From: JBIOJM01 sp044450785
Lineage (GTDB): Bacteria; Planctomycetota; Planctomycetia; Isosphaerales; Isosphaeraceae
Direction: 5' to 3'
Length of the DNA: 64,000 nt
Assembly: GCA_044450785.1 (NCBI GenBank)
Contig: JBIOJM010000006.1
Location: 7,528 to 71,527, forward strand
Part shown: positions 45,830-54,720 of the stretch, piece by piece
How positions within the stretch are numbered: position 1 is the first letter of the stretch
How the letters are laid out: the number at the start of each line of letters is the position of its first letter
Position numbers and translations under genes: made by a program
Notes under the pieces: model-generated
What the model was told of the DNA's origin: nothing
Seen by the model: the letters and a program-made list of their open reading frames with translations, nothing else
Database searches by the model: none

Positions 45830-47158
45830 TCACTCCAGCGTCTTGATGGACACGTTGCGGAACTCGACCGGGTCATGGTGGCCGGCGAAACCGAAGTAGC
45901 CGGTCGTACGATCCTTGCCCGGATGGGATGAGTTCGCCATGAACTCCTTGACCTTACCGAGGTCGGTGTTGAGGATCACGCTGCCGTTGAGCTCGACCCT
46001 GATCTGGGAGCCCTTGACGGTGACCTCCTCGAAGTTCCACTGGCCGACCGGCCTGAGATAGCCTTTCTGGGCCGCGACCATGCCGTAGGCCGAACCGTGA
46101 GCTTGGCGGGGATCGAGGGACTTCGCGTACCTCGGATGAGCGTCGTCGAGGATCTGAAGCTCGCACATGCCTTCGTAAGCAGTGTCTCCGCGGCCGGGGT
46201 AGCGGATCGCCAGGCCGTTGTTGCCCGCGGGTGGCAGCTTGAAGTCGACTCGGGCCATGAAGTCGGTCAGCTCGTGGTTGTAGTAGATCGTGCCCCCCTT
46301 GTCAGGCTTGCATCGGACGACCCCGTCCTTGACCTCGTACTGCTCGATCGGCCCCGCCCAGTCGGCGAGGTTCTGGCCGTTGAAGATCGGCCGGAAGCCT
46401 CCGGCGCCATGTTTGGCCAGGATTTGATTGGCTTCGTCCGCCGGGATTTCGCGGACGGCGATGTTCCGCCAGTGGATCTCGTGGTCGTGCGTCTGGAGCT
46501 GGATCGGGCCGCGGGCCGGGATCGACAGGGCTCGATTCCAGTAGTTCTCGAGGATCGCATGGTCCACGATGAGCTTGTCGTTCAAGGAGATCGTGGTCCG
46601 TGCGCCGACCTGGATGATCCGGAACGTGTTCCACTGGCCGACCGGGTTATCGGCTCGCGTGAGAGGGTCCTTGCCGGGTGCGCCCGGGCTGTTGTTCCAC
46701 AGGCCGCCTGAGCCCTTGTCGGCCCCCATGCGGGCATAGCTCGGCTCGCTGAAGTCCCAGATCTGGATTTGCGGCGTGCCGCGGAGATAAACCCCGCTAT
46801 CTCCCTTGGGCCCGATCTTGAAGTCGATCAACAGCTCGACGTCGCCGTAGTCTTTGTCCGTGGTCAGGTAGACCCCCTGGCCGTCGTTGACGATCACACC
46901 GTCCTCGACCCGCCAATGTTTCTTCAGGTCATCGGTACCGTCGGCGAGCAGCTTGGTTTTCTCGTCGGCATTCAGCGCCTCGAACTGGCGCGGGTCCATG
47001 GTCTTCAGCCCGTGCCACCCCGTGAGGTCCTTGCCGTTGAACAGCGCGGTGAAACCTTCACTGTGCTGGCTGGTTGGCACAGCCCGCTTCGCCTCGGCGC
47101 TCCAGGCCGCGGCCGCCATCAAGCCCGTGATCAGAACGTTCGGAAGTCGCTTGTACAT
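45830..47158 (-). CDS. Two-domain DUF1080 (3-keto-disaccharide hydrolase-like) protein
   Basis: About 442 residues from the ATG at 47158 (MYKRLPN) with GAGGAG upstream. A signal peptide is followed by two concanavalin-like DUF1080 domains, each opening with a FNGKDLTGW-type or FNGQNLADW-type strand. The second contains ARVDFKLPPAGNNGLAIRYP and ends with a FGFAGHHDPVEFRNVSIK-like motif. Single-domain relatives include enzymes proposed to cleave 3-keto-glycosides; activity of this protein is inferred only. It would act outside the cytoplasm on sugars, which fits the sugar transporter upstream on the same strand. Confidence 0.92.
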   Translation of the reverse strand: MYKRLPNVLITGLMAAAAWSAEAKRAVPTSQHSEGFTALFNGKDLTGWHGLKTMDPRQFEALNADEKTKLLADGTDDLKKHWRVEDGVIVNDGQGVYLTTDKDYGDVELLIDFKIGPKGDSGVYLRGTPQIQIWDFSEPSYARMGADKGSGGLWNNSPGAPGKDPLTRADNPVGQWNTFRIIQVGARTTISLNDKLIVDHAILENYWNRALSIPARGPIQLQTHDHEIHWRNIAVREIPADEANQILAKHGAGGFRPIFNGQNLADWAGPIEQYEVKDGVVRCKPDKGGTIYYNHELTDFMARVDFKLPPAGNNGLAIRYPGRGDTAYEGMCELQILDDAHPRYAKSLDPRQAHGSAYGMVAAQKGYLRPVGQWNFEEVTVKGSQIRVELNGSVILNTDLGKVKEFMANSSHPGKDRTTGYFGFAGHHDPVEFRNVSIKTLE

Positions 47159-47389
47159 GGTGTCGATCTCCTCAAGCTTGACCATTTGGCGGGAAAAGAC
47201 TTGGGCCGGAGTTGAACCGCCCTGGACGTCGACCACCATCATCGGCGGACTTCGGGCTTGGATCAACTCCCTGGGTTGAGATGAAAATCCCAATTCGGCG
47301 GCCACGATATGGAGGCGGGTTTGATTCGTCGCAGTGCTCCGGAGTACACTCGGAGAATCAGGGGCGACGGAACCCTCTGCACAGATCTT

Positions 47390-48007
47390 CTACTGGGGCC
47401 CGTTCGGTCCGGTCGGATTTGGTGAGGCTTGCTGGGCCGGCTGTTCGCGCGGCGGGAAGATCTCCCGCACTGGGCAGCGGAAGCCGGGGATCACATCCTC
47501 GCCCGAGAGTTCGTCGCTCTCGCGCAGGCGGCTGACCGAGCCGTCGCCACGGTACACCATGACGGTGTGGGACTTGAGGTTCACCACCCAAACCAAGGGC
47601 ACGCCGGCCTTCTGGTAGTCGTCCAGCTTCTCCTCCAGCTTATCGGCTGAGTCGTTGGGCGAGATAACCTCGACCACCAGGTCGGGGGGAATCTTGCCCC
47701 AACCCTCGGGCAGCACGTCGCCCGGGAGTCGGCCGCGCCGGATGAACGAGACGTCGGGTCTGCGGACAAGGCCGGGATCGTGCGGGAAGCACTGATAGCC
47801 GTCGTCGGCCGGCAAGGCCCATCCGACATCGTGCTCCTCGCAAAACCGGTCGAGACGTGAGTGTAACCGACCTCCCACCCAACTGGATTTGAGTCCCATG
47901 TTCCGCTCCACCAGTTGCCCGCCGACCAGTTCGTAGCTCTTGCCGTCGGGCATGGCCAGCAGGTCTTCAGGCGTGTAGTGGGTCTTGGTCTCGACCGCCG
48001 TGCTCAT
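47390..48007 (-). CDS. Uma2 family (DUF820) PD-(D/E)XK nuclease-like protein
   Basis: 205 residues with the family pattern intact: YTPEDLLAMPDG at the N-terminus, RPD (Asp about 85), DLVVEVISPND (Glu about 113), a Lys at about 127 before the GVPLVWVVNL segment, and a Pro/Gln-rich tail. Unlike the Uma2 protein at the left end, all the usual active-site positions are present. It lies 61 bp after the transporter operon on the same strand and may be read through from it. Biological role unknown. Confidence 0.9.
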   Translation of the reverse strand: MSTAVETKTHYTPEDLLAMPDGKSYELVGGQLVERNMGLKSSWVGGRLHSRLDRFCEEHDVGWALPADDGYQCFPHDPGLVRRPDVSFIRRGRLPGDVLPEGWGKIPPDLVVEVISPNDSADKLEEKLDDYQKAGVPLVWVVNLKSHTVMVYRGDGSVSRLRESDELSGEDVIPGFRCPVREIFPPREQPAQQASPNPTGPNGPQ

Positions 48008-48068
48008 CGTCGGGTTCCCCCTCGCCGCTCATTCTGGAAGGACTTCCGATCTTGATGGATTGTACCAT

Positions 48069-50153
48069 TCAGAAATCGAACCGGTCGATGTTGTCCTTGG
48101 TGAAAAGGAACGGTTGACCGAGCAGGATGTTGTCGCCCTGGATCTCGACCGAGCCGAGCCGCCCGGCGGGGAACTTGGTGTCGCCGGGCTTCAACCGCCC
48201 TTCCTTGAGAGCGCGGGCGGCCTGGACCGTCAGATAACCGAGGTCCATCGTGTTCCAGAGGACGACGCAATCGGTGATGCCATCGTGAACATACCGTTTA
48301 TTGTCATTCGGGAGTCCCAGGCCGATCACCTTGACGTCAGTTCGCCCGGATTGCTTGACCGCCTCGGCCGCGCCGGGGACGGCCGGCGTGCAGATCGCCA
48401 TGAAGAGCTTGACGCCGGGGTTGGAGTTCAAGATCGTGTTGGTCTCGTCGAACGCCTTTTTTTGAAGGTCATCGCACGGCCGCAGGGCGGCCATCTCGAT
48501 CTGCGGGTATTTCTCCTGGCGGCGGGCCTCGATCGTCTTTTGCCAGGCGATCATGTTGGCCGCGGTCAGCGAGGCGGTGATGATCGCGAACGAGCCCTTG
48601 CCTCCCAGGACGCGCGCGGCGTTGTCCATGAGTGTCCGGCCGATCCCCTCGGGCGTGGCCTGGTTGACGAAGAAGTCGCGGGCGCCGGGGTCGGCGTCGG
48701 CGTCCCAGGTCAGCACCTTGATCCCACGCTCGCGAGCCTTGCGCAGCACCGACGAGATCCCATCACGGTTCTCGACCGCGACGGCAATGACGTCGACGCC
48801 GCGGGTGATCCAGGTGTCGATCACCTCGTTTTGCTTGGCCGGGTCGGGGTCGGTCGGTCCGTCCCAGATGAGCTTGATTCCCAGCTCGCGGGCCGCCTCC
48901 TCGGCCCCCTTGCGGCAGGCGATGAAATAGGCGTTGCCCTTGCTCTTGGGCATCATGGCCACGGTGATCGGCACGCTCGCGGCCGGTCTGAACGCCGGGG
49001 CCGTCGCCGCCGGATCGCGGCCGGGATGCTCGCTCTTGAGCGACTGGACTAAAACGACGTTGCTCGCCGCGTTGATCAGGGCTGCTGCCAGGATCGCGGT
49101 GCAGATCACGGCCACCTGAGAGTTCTTCACGGTCATCACCTCCCGAGACGAATGGGCCCGCGCCGCGGCACGGGCCGGGGTAAGCTGGCGGTCAAGCCCG
49201 ATGGCCACCAGCAGGAGTGTTCCGGTCAAGACCCCGGCCAGCTCCGCCGGCAGGTCGGCTAGCCGCAGGCCGTTCTGGAGCACGGCGATGGCGAAGAGAC
49301 CGAGCAGCGTACCGACCACACTCCCCCGCCCGCCGAAAATCGACGTGCCTCCCAGCACGACCGCGGTGATCGCCGCCAGCTCATAGCCCGTGCCCGCGTC
49401 GGCTTTGGCCTGGCCCAGGTGAGCCACATAAATGATCGCCGCCAGGCTGGCGACCAGTCCCGAGAGCAAGTAGACCAAGCCGACGAGCCGCTCGACCGGC
49501 AGTCCGGCGTAGCGGGCGCCCTCGGGCGAAAAGCCGATCGCGACCAGGCCGCGACCGATGATCGTCCGGTGAAGGAGCACCCAGAAGGCGACCGCGACGA
49601 CCACGAAAATCGGCACCTGCGTCGGAACGCCGCCGAGCGAATACCCCTGGCCCAGAAAAAGGAACCGCTCGGGGAAGTCGGTGAAATTGTCGACGCCGCC
49701 GGTCAACCCTTCGGCCAGGCCGCGGAACAGCGAGAACGAGCCCAAGGTCACGATCAAGGGGGGGATGCGGCCCCGGGTAATCAACAGTCCGTTCAGGCTG
49801 CCCGCGAGCGCCCCCAACAAAAGCGTCAATGCCGCGGCCCCACCGATCGGCAGCCCGCCGTCGCGCCAGAGCTTGCCGAACACGACGGCCGCGAGGCCCA
49901 TCAGCGACCCGACCGACAGGTCGATGCCGCCGCTGGTGATCACCGGCGTCAAGGCCACGGCCAGGAGACCGATCTCCACGCTCAATCGCAGTACCTCGAA
50001 GGCGTTCGCCAGCGACAGGAAGTGGGTGCCGATCACCGAGAAGACCACGATCTCCAGGACCAGGAGGACCGCCAGGATCCCCTGCGCCGGCTCGAGCCGG
50101 AGCCAGGTGAGGCGGGTGTCGGCGTTTTCAGTCAAAGCGGCCGGTGCCGGCAT
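48069..50153 (-). CDS. Sugar ABC permease fused to a RhaS/LsrB-type substrate-binding protein
   Basis: About 694 residues from the ATG at 50153, one base after the upstream permease stop. Residues 1 to about 325 form a complete RbsC-type permease (ITSGGIDLSVGSLMG, AVVLGGTSIFGGRG). It joins directly to a signal-like helix (NSQVAVICTAILAAALINA) and a full periplasmic binding protein (MPKSKGNAYF, VLTWDADADPGA, FTKDNIDRFDF). At the junction a GTG (49130) has GGGAGG eight bases upstream, so the binding protein may also be made separately. TGATGA sits there in another frame, where a normal permease stop would be. LsrB's AI-2-contacting Asp-Gln pair is not conserved, favouring a sugar such as rhamnose. 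Confidence 0.88.
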   Translation of the reverse strand: MPAPAALTENADTRLTWLRLEPAQGILAVLLVLEIVVFSVIGTHFLSLANAFEVLRLSVEIGLLAVALTPVITSGGIDLSVGSLMGLAAVVFGKLWRDGGLPIGGAAALTLLLGALAGSLNGLLITRGRIPPLIVTLGSFSLFRGLAEGLTGGVDNFTDFPERFLFLGQGYSLGGVPTQVPIFVVVAVAFWVLLHRTIIGRGLVAIGFSPEGARYAGLPVERLVGLVYLLSGLVASLAAIIYVAHLGQAKADAGTGYELAAITAVVLGGTSIFGGRGSVVGTLLGLFAIAVLQNGLRLADLPAELAGVLTGTLLLVAIGLDRQLTPARAAARAHSSREVMTVKNSQVAVICTAILAAALINAASNVVLVQSLKSEHPGRDPAATAPAFRPAASVPITVAMMPKSKGNAYFIACRKGAEEAARELGIKLIWDGPTDPDPAKQNEVIDTWITRGVDVIAVAVENRDGISSVLRKARERGIKVLTWDADADPGARDFFVNQATPEGIGRTLMDNAARVLGGKGSFAIITASLTAANMIAWQKTIEARRQEKYPQIEMAALRPCDDLQKKAFDETNTILNSNPGVKLFMAICTPAVPGAAEAVKQSGRTDVKVIGLGLPNDNKRYVHDGITDCVVLWNTMDLGYLTVQAARALKEGRLKPGDTKFPAGRLGSVEIQGDNILLGQPFLFTKDNIDRFDF
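49130..49144 (-). promoter_or_regulatory. Internal ribosome binding site and GTG start of the binding-protein domain
   Basis: On the minus strand GGGAGG (49144-49139) precedes a GTG at 49130-49128 with an eight-base spacer. Translation from it would give a 353-residue binding protein opening with VKNSQVAVICT, a normal signal peptide. An ATG at 49136 lies too close to the site to be preferred. Confidence 0.6.
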
Positions 50154-50154
50154 G

Positions 50155-51111
50155 TCAGCGTCCTTCCCGGTCGAATGCATCCCAGGCGACCGCCAGCAGG
50201 ATGATCAGCCCTTGAATCGCTTTCTCCCACTGGGGCTTGGCACCGAAAAAGGCAAGATGGGGATTGGTGCCGAGAAACACCAGAGCGGGTACGATCGAGC
50301 CGAGCAGGGCGACGCCGATCAAGCTGCCGGCGAGCGTTCCTCGCCCTCCAGAGACCGCGACGCCGCCCACCACCACGGCTGCGATGACCTGGAGCTCCAG
50401 CCCAAGGCCGGCGTTGGGGTCGACGTCGGCGAAACGTACGGCGTTGAGCAAGGCGGCCAATCCCGCCAATGCGCCCATCACGACGAAGACGACGAAAACG
50501 ACGCGGCGAGGCCGGATGCCCGCCAGCCGCGCCGCCTCCGCGTCCGAACCCGTGGCGTAGACGGCCCGTCCCGCCGCCAGGTTGTGTAATCCCCATGCAA
50601 ACGCCGCGAAGACCACGAGCGCGATCGACACAACCAGCCATTGACCGGCCGCCTGCCCCGCCCCGAACCACTGGAATCCGGCCGGCAGGTTCCGGACGAA
50701 TTCACCCTCCCGGACGTAGCGGAGCGACTCGCGTCCGATCACCAGCGTGGCCAGGGTCACCACGATCGACGGCAAGCCGAGCCCGGCGACCAGCGAGCCA
50801 TTGATCGCTCCCAGGCCGCTCCCGGCCAGCAGAGTCCCCAGGCCGACCACGGAGATGGGCAGGCCCGCCCGGGCCAGCAGCCCGGCGACCACGCCGCAGA
50901 TGCTGAAAATCGAGCCGATCGAGATGTCGATCTGCCGGCAGAGAATCACCAGCGTCATTCCCACCGCGGCCACCAGCACCGGCGCGTTGCTCACCACGAA
51001 AGCGCGGAGCTGATCGGGGCCGTAAAAACGAGGGGCCGCCGCCGCCAGGACCAGGAGCAAAGCGGCGTACGCCGCGGCGACCGACAGCTCTCGTCGATAT
51101 CGGCCTATCAT
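50155..51111 (-). CDS. Sugar ABC transporter permease (RbsC/RhaP-like)
   Basis: 318 residues, about nine hydrophobic spans. The family signatures are VILCRQIDISIGSIFSICGV in the middle loop and AAVVVGGVAVSGGRGTLAGS near the C-terminus. It begins one base inside the ATPase stop (TGATG overlap) and ends one base before the next permease, so the three proteins are translated in step. It forms the membrane channel, with the second permease, of a ribose/rhamnose-type importer. Confidence 0.93.
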   Translation of the reverse strand: MIGRYRRELSVAAAYAALLLVLAAAAPRFYGPDQLRAFVVSNAPVLVAAVGMTLVILCRQIDISIGSIFSICGVVAGLLARAGLPISVVGLGTLLAGSGLGAINGSLVAGLGLPSIVVTLATLVIGRESLRYVREGEFVRNLPAGFQWFGAGQAAGQWLVVSIALVVFAAFAWGLHNLAAGRAVYATGSDAEAARLAGIRPRRVVFVVFVVMGALAGLAALLNAVRFADVDPNAGLGLELQVIAAVVVGGVAVSGGRGTLAGSLIGVALLGSIVPALVFLGTNPHLAFFGAKPQWEKAIQGLIILLAVAWDAFDREGR

Positions 51112-52619
51112 CAGAGCACTCCCACTTCGGCAACGTGGCCGAGCGCCCGCTCCATGATCGATTCCTGAGTGGCTAGGGCGCGGTCCAGGACGCCGGCGAT
51201 CGTGCCGCCGTGCATCACGGCGATCCGGTCGCTCATGCCCAGGACTTCGGGCAGCTCGGACGAGATCATCAAGATGGCCAGTCCTGCTCCGGCCAGCTCG
51301 CTCATCAGCCGGTGGATCTCGGCCTTGGCGCCGACGTCAACGCCCTGAGTCGGCTCGTCGAGGATCAGGAGCACCGGGTCCGCCGCCAGCCAGCGCGCCA
51401 GCGCCACTTTCTGCTGGTTTCCCCCCGAGAGATTTCCCACCGGCGTGTCGAGCGACGGGGTCTTGATCCCGAGCTGGTCAACGAACCGAGCCGCGGTGGC
51501 GCGCTCCCGGCGGAAGTCGAGGAATCCGAAACGCGAGGCGGCGCGGAGGGTCGCCAGCGTGGTGTTGGCGGCCATCGTCATGTCGAGGATCACTCCGTGC
51601 CGCCGGCGGTCTTCGGGGACGTACGCAATCCCCAGGGCGACCGCGCGCGCCGGCGAATCAATTACCACCGGGCGGCCGCGCAGCCGGATCAGGCCGGAGT
51701 CCGCGGGCGTCAGGCCGAACAAGACCCGCGCCAGCTCAGTCCGCCCCGCGCCGACCAGGCCGGCCAGTCCCAGAATCTCGCCGGCTCGAACCTTCAAGTC
51801 GACCTCCTGGACGCCTGCCGCTCTACACCCCAGGCCCCGGACCTCGAGGATCACCTCGCCCGGCTCCACGAACGACTTGGGAAAGACGGCCGATAGCTCG
51901 CGGCCGACCATCATCCGGATCAGCTCGCCGCGCGAGACCTCTTCCATCCGCCGTGTCCCAACCAGCACGCCGTCGCGTAGCGCTGTCACGCGGTCTGCGA
52001 CCTGGGGCAGCTCCTCGAGGCGATGGGAAATGTAAATGGTACCCACCCCCTGCGACTTCAGGTCACGGATGACCCCGAAGAGCCGGTCGACTTCCTTGTC
52101 GCTCAGCGAGGCGGTCGGCTCGTCCATGATCAGGATGCGGGCCTCGGCCCCCAAGGCCCGCGCGATCTCGACCAGTTGCTGCTCGGGCATCGACAGCCGG
52201 CGCACATCCGTGTCCGGGTCGATCGCCGCGCCGATTTGCTCGAGCAACGCCTGCGCCCTTGCCCGCCGTCGGCCCCAGCGGACGCGACGCCATCCACCCC
52301 CGGGCTCGAGCCCGATCGCGATATTCTCCGCGACCGTCAGGTCCGGAAACAGCGCCGGCTGCTGGTAGATCGCGGCGATCCCCAATCCTCGTGCCCGGAC
52401 CGGGTCGATCTCCGCGACCAGCCGGCCCTGGACCTTCATCGTTCCTTCGTCGGGCAGGTGGGCACCGGTGATCACCTTGATCAGGGTTGTCTTCCCCGCG
52501 CCGTTCTCGCCCACCAAGGCGTGGACTTCCCCAGCACGCAGGTCGAACGAGACCCCCTTCAAGGCCTGGACGCCGGCAAATGCCTTGCTGATCCCGGTCA
52601 GCTCGAGCAACGTCGCCAC
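51111..52619 (-). CDS. Sugar ABC transporter ATP-binding protein, tandem ATPase (RbsA/RhaT-like)
   Basis: 502 residues; GTG start at 52619 with a long purine run upstream. Two ABC cassettes are present. The first has Walker A GENGAGKT, signature LSMPEQQ and Walker B ILIMDEPTASLS. The second has a degenerate Walker A region (GLAGLVGAGRTEL), the signature LSGGNQQKVALARW and Walker B LLILDEPTQGVD. This asymmetry is normal for monosaccharide importers. It drives uptake through the two permease domains encoded downstream. It is divergent from a DUF1559 gene; no regulator is next to it. Confidence 0.95.
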   Translation of the reverse strand: MATLLELTGISKAFAGVQALKGVSFDLRAGEVHALVGENGAGKTTLIKVITGAHLPDEGTMKVQGRLVAEIDPVRARGLGIAAIYQQPALFPDLTVAENIAIGLEPGGGWRRVRWGRRRARAQALLEQIGAAIDPDTDVRRLSMPEQQLVEIARALGAEARILIMDEPTASLSDKEVDRLFGVIRDLKSQGVGTIYISHRLEELPQVADRVTALRDGVLVGTRRMEEVSRGELIRMMVGRELSAVFPKSFVEPGEVILEVRGLGCRAAGVQEVDLKVRAGEILGLAGLVGAGRTELARVLFGLTPADSGLIRLRGRPVVIDSPARAVALGIAYVPEDRRRHGVILDMTMAANTTLATLRAASRFGFLDFRRERATAARFVDQLGIKTPSLDTPVGNLSGGNQQKVALARWLAADPVLLILDEPTQGVDVGAKAEIHRLMSELAGAGLAILMISSELPEVLGMSDRIAVMHGGTIAGVLDRALATQESIMERALGHVAEVGVL

Positions 52620-53040
52620 GACCCCGTTCCCCCCCTTGAGAAAGATCGGTACGGACCAGGGATGGTGTCCTCGGTCAATTCTGCCTGAATGTGGAGCCTC
52701 ATGCCAGCAAGAACGCCGAGGCTACCCAGACAAAGGTGATTTCCACGAAATCGATCTCTTGGTGCACGCACGCATGATTTTGGTCCATCTCGTGATATCC
52801 CTGCGAGTGATGTCCGGTATCTCCTTGCGGTTTGAGCGTGATTCAATAGGATAGGTAGGATTGAAGACAATTCTCACTCCGCTTTCTTCCGTTGGTTTGG
52901 GTGGGGTTGGACCAGATCAGCAAGACGTCGGTTTGACTTGGAGGCAATCTCGGATGCGCGAGCCCGCTGAGAGAATCATTGGGTCGAACCGAGGGGAGCA
53001 GTCGATTTCAAGTCCAGTGAGCCCGAAAAGGGGGAATTGC
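52620..53040. other. Divergent intergenic region between the ABC operon and DUF1559
   Basis: No gene is seen in 421 bp. It holds the promoters of the minus-strand transporter and the plus-strand DUF1559 gene. A possible plus-strand promoter is TTGCGG at 52825 with TAGGAT at 52847 (16-bp spacer). The region from 52740 is less GC-rich than average. Confidence 0.4.
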
Positions 53041-54237
53041 ATGCGCACTCGCCGAGGCTTCACGCTCATCGAGTTGTTAGTTGTCATCGCCATCATCGCC
53101 ATTCTCGTTGCCTTGCTGCTGCCCGCGATCCAGTCCGCGCGCGAGGCAGCGCGACGGGCCCAGTGCTCCAGCAACCTGAAGCAACTGGGCCTTGCCGCTC
53201 ACAGTTACCAGACTCAACTTGGGACTTACCCTCCCTTGGTTTCGAACGGGAGCTTCAACGTCTGGGGAAACACCTTCCCTCTCAAGGGCATTTACTACGA
53301 CCCATGGCCGTTGGACTGGACCGCTTCGCTGCTGGCGCAGATCGAGCAGGTTCCGTTGTACAACAATTTGAACTGGTCCATGAGTTCGGGATGGCGCGGA
53401 CCGGTCGCCTTCGGATGGGATCCGCAGAATACGACCGTGCTGGCCACTCAAGTGGCCATCTTACTCTGCCCCTCAGAAGACAGGAAAGTGACGACGATTG
53501 GGCCGGGGACGCGCAGGAACTATGTCGCCAACGTCGGAGGGCCGGCCAATTTCATGGCCTGGAGCGGTGTGCTGGTACCGCTGAGAGACGATCCGCCCTT
53601 GAGCTATTGTGGGACTTACTGGAACTCCAACAGCGGCACCACGTTCGGGCCCGAGGGGATCACCGACGGCCTTTCGAACACGGCGTTGTTCAGCGAAACC
53701 TTGATCGGTTCCGGTCCAAATGGACCAATCGCGCTGGCCGCAACCGATCGGAAAGGCACGTATGAGTGGCTTGTCCCCATCAACAATTTCTGGGACCAGG
53801 GCCCCAATGGTGGAATCACGGCCACGCTCTTCATGCAGGCTTGCAAGGCACTTCCCGGTGCCTATCTTTCCGTTGGCACACCCGGTAGTGGACTCCCACC
53901 GGCCAACGGCAACATCTGGCTCGCCGGCAACCCCGGATCCAGTCTGTCGTGGGACGCGTACAACCACTTCATGCCACCCAACACTACGAGCTGCGCGGCC
54001 CAGAACGATCCCACCGTGAACCCCGGAGGTGTCGGTGGTCCCGGACTCGGCACCACCACCGGAGGCTGGGGCACGTTCATGGATGCGATTCCGCCCAGTT
54101 GCAACCATCCCGGCGGAGTCAACATCTGTTACGCTGATGGGTCCGTCCGGTTCATCAAGAACTCGATCGCGTACCAGAATTGGTGGGCACTGGGCACTCG
54201 CAACGGCAATGAAGCCATCAGCTCCGATGCCTATTGA
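53041..54237 (+). CDS. DUF1559 family pilin-like protein
   Basis: 398 residues from the ATG at 53041, preceded by AAGGGGGAA. N-terminal pilin-type signal RRGFTLIELLVVIAIIAIL, then the SAREAARRAQCSSNLKQLGLA region, and the C-terminal NHPGGVNICYADGSVRFI signature. Internal Gly/Pro/Asn-rich stretches (about 53820-54060) suggest loop insertions compared with the other DUF1559 protein. A lipoprotein gene follows 71 bp downstream, then a terminator, making a two-gene unit. Confidence 0.93.
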   Translation: MRTRRGFTLIELLVVIAIIAILVALLLPAIQSAREAARRAQCSSNLKQLGLAAHSYQTQLGTYPPLVSNGSFNVWGNTFPLKGIYYDPWPLDWTASLLAQIEQVPLYNNLNWSMSSGWRGPVAFGWDPQNTTVLATQVAILLCPSEDRKVTTIGPGTRRNYVANVGGPANFMAWSGVLVPLRDDPPLSYCGTYWNSNSGTTFGPEGITDGLSNTALFSETLIGSGPNGPIALAATDRKGTYEWLVPINNFWDQGPNGGITATLFMQACKALPGAYLSVGTPGSGLPPANGNIWLAGNPGSSLSWDAYNHFMPPNTTSCAAQNDPTVNPGGVGGPGLGTTTGGWGTFMDAIPPSCNHPGGVNICYADGSVRFIKNSIAYQNWWALGTRNGNEAISSDAY

Positions 54238-54308
54238 TCCAACGATCCGCTCGGTGGCGGCCTGGAGCCGCCCCCGGGCATCTTACCTTCCCTGGGGAGA
54301 AAACACCG

Positions 54309-54566
54309 ATGCGCCGACTTAGCCTGGAGATCGCGGGAGTCGTCCTGGCCTTCACCCTCGCCGGTTGTGGCGAAAGCCAGCCTGAATCGGGGCCTGTTCA
54401 ATATAAGGCCCCGAATCCCGCGGGGATTGATAAGCAGTTAGATATCATGTCCCAAAATGCGAAGAATAAGGTCACTACGACCAAGCCGAAAGAGACCAAA
54501 GCTGGGGAGAAGAAGCCGGCTGACACTCCTCCGGCTGAGACCGCCCCGGCTGAGAAGAAGAAATGA
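54309..54566 (+). CDS. Small lipoprotein beside DUF1559
   Basis: 85 residues from the ATG at 54309, with GGGAGA upstream. The signal sequence LSLEIAGVVLAFTLAGC ends in a clear lipobox. The mature part is short and low-complexity: a Lys/Thr-rich stretch, then Pro/Ala/Glu repeats of the type PPAETAPAEKKK. It resembles the lipoprotein near 28 kb in size and position beside a DUF1559 gene but not in sequence. An envelope role is inferred. Confidence 0.82.
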   Translation: MRRLSLEIAGVVLAFTLAGCGESQPESGPVQYKAPNPAGIDKQLDIMSQNAKNKVTTTKPKETKAGEKKPADTPPAETAPAEKKK

Positions 54567-54575
54567 TCCGCTGAC

Positions 54576-54607
54576 CGCGGCGGTCTGATTGTCGTTGGAC
54601 CGCCGCG
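54576..54607 (+). terminator. Hairpin after the lipoprotein gene
   Basis: GCGGCGGTC pairs with GACCGCCGC, extended by one outer C-G pair (10 bp), around a 12-base loop. It starts about 10 bases after the stop codon. There is no T tract, so termination is inferred from position and stability. Confidence 0.6.
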
Positions 54608-54720
54608 CAGCCAGCAAGGCCGGCTTGATTCTCAAGGCGGTACAGAGGCCGTCGTCGCTTCCCGGCCTCCTGTCGAAGATCCAGGCGGCGGCGGCTCAGC
54701 TCAGATGCCTACCGGCGTGC

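Noticed and set aside
48069..52619. Autoinducer-2 (Lsr) transporter
   Set aside because: The binding protein lacks the AI-2-contacting Asp-Gln pair and there are no lsrK, lsrR, lsrF or lsrG genes nearby.
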